From Zygnema circumcarinatum (Eukaryota; Streptophyta; Zygnematophyceae; Zygnematales; Zygnemataceae): 31,485 nucleotides of DNA. Position 1 is the first letter of the stretch. Each line of letters starts with the position of its first letter. This document shows positions 1 to 9,100 of the stretch, in pieces. The DNA is taken from the NCBI GenBank assembly GCA_037447605.1, contig CM074811.1:2419343-2450827 (forward strand). The letters run 5' to 3'. Made by a program: the position numbers and the translations under genes. A model generated the notes under the pieces. The model was not told where the DNA came from and searched no databases. It worked only from the letters and a program-made list of their open reading frames with translations.

Positions 1-2
1 AA

Positions 3-137
3 ATGAGTGAGAGTGCTGCGGGCACCAGGAGGGAAGTTTCCATGGACAGTGAAGAGGGAGAAAGGGTGGAAGGTGAATTTGCTTCTCATCCCTCTGCCCC
101 TCTCACAAATAGGTCAGGGCTGCGTTGTTGTGCGTAG
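3..137 (+). other. Possible 3' end of an upstream coding region
   Basis: An open stretch of 44 codons begins at the window edge and ends at TAG 135-137. It is rich in Ser, Glu and Arg and ends in Cys-Cys-Ala. The first ATG (position 3) may be internal, because the frame is cut by the window edge. The following 180 bases are T-rich, as expected of a 3' UTR. No family is recognised, and it could be chance. Confidence 0.2.
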
Positions 138-195
138 GCGTAGTTTTTCTCTCTTAGCTTCGTTTTATTGTGTTTAGGTCCTTTGCGACCAGTCC

Positions 196-238
196 CCTCG
201 TGGTTCCACATTTTGCTTTTGTCCATGTACATTTGATG
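196..238 (+). repeat. Dispersed repeat, copy A (second copy in RLK intron 13)
   Basis: The 43 bases begin with CCTCGTGGTTCC and end with TCCATGTACATTTGATG. Both blocks recur at 9014-9056 with identical 26-base spacing and a diverged middle. Weaker similarity extends on both sides (about 181-247 versus 8998-9075). This looks like two fragments of one dispersed element. Confidence 0.55.
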
Positions 239-318
239 GCCTTCGTGAGTTTAATGAAATTTTCCTTCTCCTTGACCATCGCCAAATCACTTTCGTAAGC
301 CTGTCGGGCGAATTAAGC

Positions 319-738
319 ATTAGGGGGAGTCAGACCTTGACCATCGCCCGCGGAATTGAAAGATTCCGCCGGCGGAAAGGTATTGATTTCGATTGCAGAA
401 TTCGGGAAACCGCGGCTCCCCCCGAACCTGTCTGTCCCGTCCGTACTTCGAAATAGGTTACAAACATGAGATACAGGCTCGGGCGCCGAGCCTGTCGAAC
501 GTCCACTTTTGGCGAAAAAGGCCTGCCGTACAACGCGGAATTGGCCCGACGGGCTCGCGGAATTGGTTTGGCGCTGGTCAAGGTCTGACTCCCCCTATTG
601 GCTAGGTGCGCATTTCGGTACGGATGTGTACGGCGGAGCCGCGGATCCCGAACCGAATTCGTACACGAAAGAAGTGACTTTTAGTGTAAGGAATTCGGGA
701 ATTTCCTAAGGGATGGTCAAGGTCTGACTCCCCCTAAT
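319..738. mobile_element. Nonautonomous element with 27-bp perfect terminal inverted repeats, TA-flanked
   Basis: Bases 319-345 and 712-738 are perfect reverse complements. Each end contains GGGGGAGTCAGACCTTGACC bordered by a TA dinucleotide (321-322 and 735-736), as expected for TA-targeting Tc1/mariner or Stowaway-type MITEs. The 420-bp interior has no coding capacity but has several GAATTCGGG-type words. A third copy of the terminus lies inside at 575-597, and a slightly diverged one outside at 829-850, so the locus appears to be built from nested or tandem copies. The superfamily assignment is inference from the TA border only. Confidence 0.65.
575..597 (+). repeat. Internal extra copy of the MITE terminus
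   Basis: This is an exact repeat of the right terminus (GGTCAAGGTCTGACTCCCCC followed by TA) inside the 319-738 element. It suggests a nested insertion or an internally duplicated end. Confidence 0.6.
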
Positions 739-828
739 CCGGGGGAATTTCTTGGGTAACGAAAAGTCCTCGGGTGGAAAATATTAGGGTATCTTAGTTT
801 ATACTAAATTCGGGAATTTACAACGGCC

Positions 829-850
829 ATGGTCAATGTCTGACTCCCCC
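829..850 (+). repeat. Outer diverged copy of the MITE terminus
   Basis: ATGGTCAATGTCTGACTCCC differs by one base from the 712-738 terminus and is not followed by TA. It is probably a relic of an older neighbouring copy. Confidence 0.5.
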
Positions 851-1313
851 TTGGCGGGGAAGAAGACAAAAGAATTCCGCGCAATTAGTTAGGTACTGAA
901 TTCACATACGGTTAATAGCAGGAATTTCCGGGAAATGAGGTCTCGCCACGTCACCATCATTAAAACCCAGGAACCTGCCGCCCACAATAAATAATAATGT
1001 GATATCCGACGTGGCGCGCTGTCGACTGTCCGATGGACCCGACCGCAACTACTGGCCGTCCGATGCGTGAACGGCCGCGAGAGATATGCGGCGCCTCCAG
1101 GACGACCGAACGATTGGTCCGCGGCCGGCCGGGGCTTTTGTGACGTCATACATTCCAGTTGCGCCATTATGGCCATCTGACCGCAGCCAACCAGTGAGCT
1201 TGGTTGACTTTTGACGTGTCATGCATCACATTGACTGCGCATATTCCGCGTGTCTGCCAGCTGGCATTTCGGGCCGGCGGCCTTGTCCTGACTAGGGATG
1301 GATTAATTACGAC

Positions 1314-1722
1314 TATATAATATGGGTAGTGATATTTCCACCCCTTTTTTGGATCCAAACACCCCTTCCCGGCCGGGCAGATTTCAAAAGGGATTAAAAA
1401 CAGAAAATGCTTTTTTCATACCTTTTTGAAATCGATACCCACCTTCTTCCGTCGGCTGATTTTATTTTTGCTAACCAAGGAAAATGATACCCCGTCGCAT
1501 TTTACCGTCAATACTGTATCCCGCCTCCCTGAATTTATTTTTTGAGGGAAAGAAATATCTGCCTGCCCGAATCCACTCGGAGTGGAAGATCCGTCCGCCA
1601 CGAGATCGTTCGCGGGTGTCCGTCCTTCACACGTGTGTGTCAATCGCAGCTGTCGATTCCCTCGCAGATCACACCACTGCAGATCACCGTTCGATCTGCA
1701 GGCGGCCTCGATCTTAGCGAAT
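1314..1722 (+). repeat. Left arm of the foldback
   Basis: From GGGTAGTGATATTTCCACCC inward this arm is the reverse complement of 1968-2280, at roughly 85-90% by eye over the outer 190 bp. Conserved inner blocks include GTCGATTCCCTCGCAGATC and GATCTGCAG. It carries about 80 bp (around 1540-1625) missing from the other arm. Short reading frames in the two arms, on opposite strands, encode related peptides only because the arms are inverted copies. Confidence 0.8.
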
Positions 1723-1967
1723 GGAAAGCGCCCACGAGTCCCGTCAATGCCAAATCGCACCTGCGAGTGCGCGCGTCCTTCGGCCCGAGATCTCGTCAAT
1801 TGTTAGCTCCCAGCCAATAAACATATGTCACGTGTTACATTTTTGACGTGGAAAATTTTGATTGGTCTACGATCTCAATGTACAAAATTTTGGGTTCCTC
1901 AAGTTGCGACCGTACGACATTTGTACGGACAAACTTTTGAGAGGACTTTGGCGGGATACGTGGGCAC

Positions 1968-2280
1968 GTGCCATGCGCTGTGACCGAGCCCGGCTGCAGA
2001 TCAAATAGTGATCTGCCGTGTTGCGATCTGCGAGGGAATCGACGGCTGCGATTGACCGCACGCGTGAAAAAAAATTCATGTAGGCGGGATATTCAAATGG
2101 GGTGACGGGTTATCATTTTCCTTATTTCGCAGAAATAAAATCTGCCGATGGAGGGTGGTATCGATTCCAAGAAGGTGTGAAAAAAGCATTTTCCGTTTTT
2201 AATCCTTTTTGAAATCTGCCCGGCCGGGAAGGGGTGTTTGGATCCAAAAAAGGGGTGGAAATATCACTACCCTATAATAT
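1968..2280 (-). repeat. Right arm of the foldback
   Basis: Inverted copy of 1314-1722, separated from it by a spacer of about 245 bp that contains CACGTG (1829-1834). A transcript through both arms would form a stem of several hundred base pairs. Confidence 0.8.
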
Positions 2281-2641
2281 ATATTATATTATACAACTGT
2301 GACGACTAGATAACGGCTGATATATATTAATTTACAACGCCTTTACAACATGCACGGTCGTACGGTCATACGACTGTACGGTATTATGCGGCCCGAGCAC
2401 GAGCAGACAGAGAAAACCATTGAACGCATTTCGCAACGCCAACGCCAAAACGACCTAATTTTGGTATGGTACGACCGTACGACCGTACTCGTTCGGTCGA
2501 ACGGTCGTTAATTGTTCAAAACGAGTGGGTATAATATATATAATAAAGTGTTTTACTTTGTAATATATTACTAATTTTAAACCCGTTGTAAATTATATAA
2601 TATATTCAGAATTTATAACGCGGGCCATCCCTAGTCCTGAC

Positions 2642-3112
2642 TCCTGAGTCCTGACGCGCCCTGCGCCCCCGCTAGCTACCGCCGTCCTGTACGGTCGTCC
2701 TCAAATCTACCATCATCAAATATTTCGTTGAAATTTGAAATTAGTAGTTGAATTTCTTGACCGACGCTGATTGGTCCACAACTCGCGTTTTTTGGCTCGC
2801 GTCGTCCTCTTGGCATGTCGGTGGCATATGTTAAAATGTCGGTGGAAGCATCCAGATGGTACATCATATCTGTGCCCCTATCCCATCGCGTACATCATGT
2901 CAACATCATGTCGGTAGCCGTATCCCACCCGTCCCAAGTCAACGCGCCAACGTCCCTGTCCCAGGCCTTGGCGGAGGTAGGCGGCCTCCTATAAAGAAGT
3001 CCCCTCCCCTCCCCTCCCTGCCCCGCCCCTCCCCGCCCCTCCCCGCCCTCTCCTCGCCTCTGGCCGCCCCCGCGTCCCGTCCCGTGGTGTCTCCGGCGGG
3101 CGCTTGGCCGCG
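2642..3112 (+). promoter_or_regulatory. Promoter and leader of the receptor kinase gene
   Basis: A TATA-like CTATAAAGAA lies at 2989-2998, about 115 bp before the ATG. It is followed immediately by an almost pure C/T tract (3001-3060), a C-rich leader that could form G-quadruplexes on the complementary strand. Upstream, ATGTCGGTGG occurs at about 2815 and 2837, with a variant near 2907. The rest shows nothing recognisable. Confidence 0.6.
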
Positions 3113-6100
3113 ATGGCGCGCGCGCGGTCTCTCTCTCTCGCGGCGGCGCTCCTCCTCTTTGCCGCCGCCGCCGCCCCGCGCGAAGCCGCCGCTCAGGCCA
3201 TCGACCCGCGAGACAGTGAGCCGCCGCGGCCCGCCCGCCCGCCCTCTGTGGAAGAAGGGGAGAGGCGGCCTGCCCGCGGCGGGGCCTCTGTTTGTGCTTT
3301 TTGAAGCGGACCGCGGCCACAATCCAATCCTGCATCTGCTCGCGCTTGGGCGCAGGGAACACTCTTCTCGCTGTCAAAGCGGCATTCAACAACGCATCAC
3401 AGCTCACCTCCTGGACAGCGAGTAACACCAACTGCAGCAACTGGGAGGGGATCACATGCGATGCAAGCGGGCGCGTTACTAATCTGTGAGTCACACTTTA
3501 ACTAAACACCGCTGCAGCTGCGAAGAGGGTCTGCGGGAAGTAGCCTCCTCAGAAAGTGGCAAAGAAGGGCCGCCCGGAGCAGTCCTTCTCCTGCCCGCGG
3601 CCCTTTCTTCTTCTGACGCTCTCCCTGCTAACCTGCCTTACGAAATGCTAGTCATGTCATGTCATGTCACGTCACGGAGTTTTATGGTCCTACGGCGTTG
3701 AAGGAACCATTTAACCTGCCATCGGTAACCTGAAAGAGATGAAAAAATTGTGAGACAATCCATCACATAAAGTGCCACTGATAGAAATGCTAGTCGTGGC
3801 AGCATGTTTATGCAGTGCCTTTATTTTTGTTTTTGGCAGAGACTTGTACTCTAATTCCCTAACGGGGTTTATCCAGGATTCTATCGGCAACCTTGCGAAT
3901 CTGCAATACTTGTAAGTATTTTTCCTCATAAATCTGAAATGAAAGTGATAGAAATGCCAAAAAGAAGAATGCCAGTGATAGAAATGCTAATCTTGGCAGC
4001 ATGTTTATTCCGTGCCTATTTTCTTTATTTTTTGCAGATCCTTGTCTAATAATTCCCTGACGGGGTTTATTCCGGATTCTATCGGCAACCTTGCGAATCT
4101 GCAAATATTGTAAGTATTTTTCCCCATAAATCTGAAATGGAAGTGATAGAAATGTTAGACAGAGGAATGTCAGTGAAAGAAATGCTCGTCGTGGAAGCTT
4201 GTTTATTTAGTGCTTATTTTCCTTATATTTTTCAGATACGTTGATCGAAATTCCCTAACGGGGTCTATTCCGGATTCTATCGGCAACCTTGCGAATCTGA
4301 TGACATTGTAAGTTTTTTTCCCCATAAATCTGAAATGAAATTGATAGAAATGTCAGGTAGAGGAATGCCAGTGATTGATATGCTAGTCGTTGCAGCATGT
4401 TTATTCAGTACCCCCTTTTTTTTTTTTTGGCAGAGTCTTGTCTGGTAATTCCCTAACGGGGTCTATTCCGGATTCTATCGGCAACCTTGCGAATCTGAAG
4501 TACTTGTAAGTGTTTTTCCTATAAATCTGAAATGAAATTGATAGAAATGCCAGACAAAGGAATGCCAGTGATAGAAATGCTAGTCATGGCAGCATGTTTA
4601 TTCAGTGCCTTTTTTTTTTTGGCAGACGGTTGGATTCGAATTTCCTATCGGGGTCTATCCCGGATTCTATCGGCAACCTTTCAAATCTGGACATAATGTA
4701 AGTTTTGAAGAATCTGAAAGCCCCTCGCCCCGTATCAGATCTTACTGACGTGTCGAGAATCTTCCAACCAATCACGTCGCAGTGCCAGATGCCCTGCGCC
4801 ACTCCCCCGACCCGTCCGCCGCCGTCCCACTCTCTCGCCGGCCCGCTCTCTCTCCTCCTCCTGCCGGTGCCGGCCCGCGAGCGGCCTTCCGCCCTTGAGA
4901 GGTCCCTTGGCGGCATCGCCTCCTTTATGCCGCGCTGCGCAAAGCCCTCCGCTCTCCATGGAGGAGGAGATGCCGGGCAGCTGCTCATTGGTCGGTTGGC
5001 ACGTGGCAACTTCGAGCTTGGGTTTGCATTTGAGCAATCATTGAACCAGTTTCAATTTTTTTTTTTTCTTTTTCTGCCGCAAAACGTCCGCCGAGCTCGT
5101 GAAGATATTTATGAAGATTGGCGGATGCTAATTCGCATGCAGAGGCTTTACTAATTCTGAGGGGCGTCATCCCGAACTCTATTGAGAATCTTTTGCGAAT
5201 CTGTATGATTTGTGTGATTTGTATGGCTTGTTTTCTGAATTTAGAAGTGCAGTGACTCGTTGCATCTTGCAAAGCAGCAACTTTCGATGTTGTGTGTCCG
5301 TGATTGCGTGGCAAATCTTTGCCGTGTAGTTTTTTTCACTCTTCGTGTGTATACACGAGTAAATTTTAATCTCGCACTGCGTTTTTGTGAGACTGCGTTT
5401 GAGAATTAGACTATAGAACGTGGAGTTGAATACCTGATTTATTCCTGTTTAGTCCAAAACCAGCCTTATATTTTTCGTTGATTTTTTTGTCGTTGCGTAT
5501 GTCTGTAGGGACCTGAGCAGCAACAAACTGGAGGGGAGAGTGTCCGGCTTCATCTCTAAACTCACCCATCTGTGGTACCTGTAAGCACCGCTGCATCGAT
5601 CACGCTGTATCTGCAGTTTGAATTTTTGCTCTCGGCCGAGCATTTGCACCTCTCAAACTATTACATTTATTTCGCGCTTGCATGAGTTTTAAGTTTATGC
5701 CATATTTTTGGTCACTTCTGTCAGGGCGCGGGCTTTTTTGACGCCCAATAACGCGCACTTTTTGCATGCAAGAGATTGGACTTCGTCGTAGAGAATTTAG
5801 GATTTAGAGTTTACGGATTGGGGTTGGGGTTCAGACTCTAAATTGTAGGCCATAAAGTTCGAGGGGTTTTAAGGGCTTATCAGTTAAAGGATTCAGAAGC
5901 TATGGGGGTTTAGTGGCTTCAGGGTTGATGGGATTGCAGGCAGAATGGGTGTAGGGAAAGGCTTAGAGATTTAGGGGTTCACTATTTGCAGGCTGCAGGT
6001 TGTGTAGGGTCGTGAAGGAGTCAGAAACTTTGCAGACAGCACGAGCGAATGTTTTCAGTGGCTATGACACAAGGAAGACTTGAATGGGTTTTGTTGGAAA

Positions 6101-9100
6101 GTTCCTCTCTCTCTCTCCCTCTAACGCGCCACCCTTATTGTCATCAGGTACTTCAACAACAACAAATTGACTGGCTCCATAACTCTTGCTAGCGATTACC
6201 TTCAGGACCTAGAGATCCAATACAACTACTTCTCCGGGCCAATCAACATTACAAAGAACGGGCAACCTTATTGCTCCTCCAACTACAACAACTTCAACTG
6301 CATTTATCGCAATATCACAGGATGTGGCGCAGCTCAAGCGCAGAAATCTCCGCAAGAGTGCGCGGCCTTCTGCCAGAGCGGTTCGCCCGAGGGAGCGTGC
6401 GGGGGCCGCGGCACGTGCGGGTACGGCAAGGCCACGTGTGCATGCGACAAGGGATATGCGCTGACAGCGGACACGTGTGGTGAGTTGCAACCTGCTGCAT
6501 GTAGATACTCGTAAGAAAGGAAAAGTAAAGGGTGGCATACATTGTGGAAACTATCGCATTGCTTTCAAATTTTACATAGTTTTGCTGTCAGAGCACACTT
6601 AATGCGATCCATGTGATTCAGCCAATAGTAGAGGTTCACTTCTCGAAATTCTAGAAGTATATCCCAAATATTACTTGGTGAACTCTGCAAGCTCATTCAG
6701 AACATTGTGTAGAGTTTACTAGGATGTATCGAGAGTGCCGCTTCGATATCATGTTTGAAGCTTTTGATAATCTTTTCGACCCATCCAAATCGCGTGCAAG
6801 CTACAACATATCTCGGCTTCATTTGCAGTAGCTAGACAACCTGCGAGTTTGACATCGTTGCTTTTCAAAGAAAAAGTTGCATAGCCCGAGAGGAATGACA
6901 TAAGAATTTGAATTTCCGTAGAGATGCATAGCCTGAGAGGCACATAGATGATGAAATCTCACGTCAAAAGACATAAGATATAAGCTTATTTTCACTCTGA
7001 AGGGTTTTCATTTCGTTCCGCATCCTCCCAGAACGTTTATAAGACGTGTTTCGAATAACATATGTAAGATATGGAATAAGTGAATCCACCTTTAACTGTA
7101 AATGGGAACTCACGAAATGCTCTGAATTTCTGCAGTTTCAGCACCCCCTCCTCCACCCCCTCCTCCACCCCTTTCTCCGCCTTCACCACCCCCTCCTCAA
7201 CGTCTCCCTCCGAGTCCTTCTCCTTCAGTCGTTTCTTCCCTGCCCGATGGTGGTACACTTCGCCTTCTCCCTTGCCACCTCCTATGGCTTCTGCTGGGTC
7301 GTTTTCCGGTCTGTTCTTGTTTTTCTTGTGATAAGTTTTGAATGATTTGATTCGAGTCGCACGACATGAAGATCACCACAAAGTTGCGTCGCAGTCGTTG
7401 AATTCTTGTTTTGTTATCTTGAGGCTATCTGATGGGAAGTTAGTAGTTTTCTTTTGACGTGAGATCCGACATAATCCTCTTCACAAGAAGCTAAGAGTTA
7501 TCTTATTGCATCAAATTCTTAGGGAGGTCAACAGGACGCGCACATGTAAATAATGTATAATATGTTCTATGCTGATCTGCAGAACGAGTTCTGCTGAGTT
7601 TCAAAGCGGCAATTGTATGCGATCTTAAAAACAAGTCAGGCAACTAAAAACCTGCTGTTGTTTCGTGCCAATGGAGCGGAGTGATGTGTGATGATAATCA
7701 GGTCCTCTTTTAATGTACGTATTGATGTTTGAGGTGCAGTCGATCATGCTCAACGGATGCTCCATACAGTGAGGTTTATTGATCAGCCATTCTAATTCCT
7801 ATGTATTGCTATCGGTTTTGTAACAGCTGCAGGTGACAAGAAATCGAGTCAAAAACTTGTTCCTATTGTTGCTGGAATAGCAGCTGCTGTTGGCCTTATT
7901 TCCGTAGCAGCGTTCATTGTATTCGTTTGGTGGATGCGCCGACGCAGAAGAGCTTCATATGAAGGTGCATAGGATGGCCTGTTGCTCCTTTCCCTTGCTT
8001 CCTCCTCTCTCTGCCACGCATGCACATCGCAACTATCTCCGGCTCATGCTGTGCACTATCTTCAATTTCGTTCATCCTTATTCATCGACCGCCTCTTACA
8101 GTTCACTTTGCTTTCTCAAAAAAAGCGTGCCTCTCCTAATAGATCCCTCCCGTGAAACAACGCATAGACGACGATAAACTGTCTACCGTCTCTTTCCCTT
8201 GATTCAAACACAACAAGCAATACATTACTCACATGACACTATACACAGCAGTTTGGGCATATTTTTGCTCCACTCTCGTTCTGCTGCATATCTGAGTTTG
8301 ACAAAACCAATTCCTTCTTATTTTTCCTCGTACAGACGTGCCAGGAGGGATGCTCTCCCGGGGGGCAGGCAGAGGCATCATTCAGTTGCCGGGAGGACAT
8401 CTCATTCAAGCTTTGACCCTTGAAGAAGTTGCAGCAGCAACTGCAAACTTCAGTGCCGAGAACATCCTTGGAAAAGGAGGATATGGAACAGTCTACAGAG
8501 GGACTGCTCCTGATGGCTCCGTTTGGGCAGTCAAGAAAGCGTTGCGAGTGAGCGATGGAGAGGTCAACTCATTCTTTGAAGACGAGGTGGGTTCCATGAC
8601 TGCATGGCAGAGGGAGTTTACTCTTCAGGAGAGAGCAGGTTGTGTGGAATGCTGATGCATTTGGTTGAGTTCTTATCTTCATTTCATTATCTCTTCCAAA
8701 GGTCTTACCTCCATTCGCTGCCGATAATCATATGCAATGACTTGCACTTGCAGGAGAGGCTGCTGATATTGGGAGGGGAGGAAGTGCAGGTCAAACTGAT
8801 CGCACCCATGGCGCACCGCAACTTGGTCTCTTTGAAGGGATTCTGTGCGGAGAAGGGAGAGCAGATTCTCATATATGAATTTGTGGCAAACGGAACCCTA
8901 AAGCAGCACCTCAAGCTCGATCCAAGTGAGGCCCCTTTCTCGATCACGCATTCTTGAGTGAAGGATTTGCTTCCATTGCCTGCATTCTAAAGCCTTGCAA
9001 AGCCCGACCATTTCCTCGTGGTTCCTTAAGTTCATTTTTTCCATGTACATTTGATGTCATCATCGCCATCGTGAGATCAATGCCACATCATTTCCCCGAA

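Larger units (their letters stand above)
1293..2633. mobile_element. hAT-like nonautonomous element with 8-bp target-site duplication and internal foldback
   Basis: The ends are TAGGGATGG (1293-1301) and its complement CCATCCCTA (2625-2633), similar to the Ac/hAT terminus. They are flanked by an identical 8-bp direct repeat GTCCTGAC at 1285-1292 and 2634-2641, the duplication length typical of hAT transposition. No transposase is encoded, so the element must move in trans. The inner part is a large inverted repeat (arms about 1314-1722 and 1968-2280), and the right end is AT-rich with short palindromes built from GGTCGTACGG-type words (2356-2505). The element ends about 470 bp upstream of the receptor kinase start codon. 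Confidence 0.85.

Noticed and set aside
1416-2079. Related short frames in the hAT-like element
   Set aside because: They are similar only because they lie in inverted arms of the foldback; there is no protein signature.
2895-3494. 199-codon minus-strand frame over the RLK start
   Set aside because: It runs antisense through the GC-rich leader and signal-peptide exon, has low-complexity Arg/Gly composition and no recognised domain.
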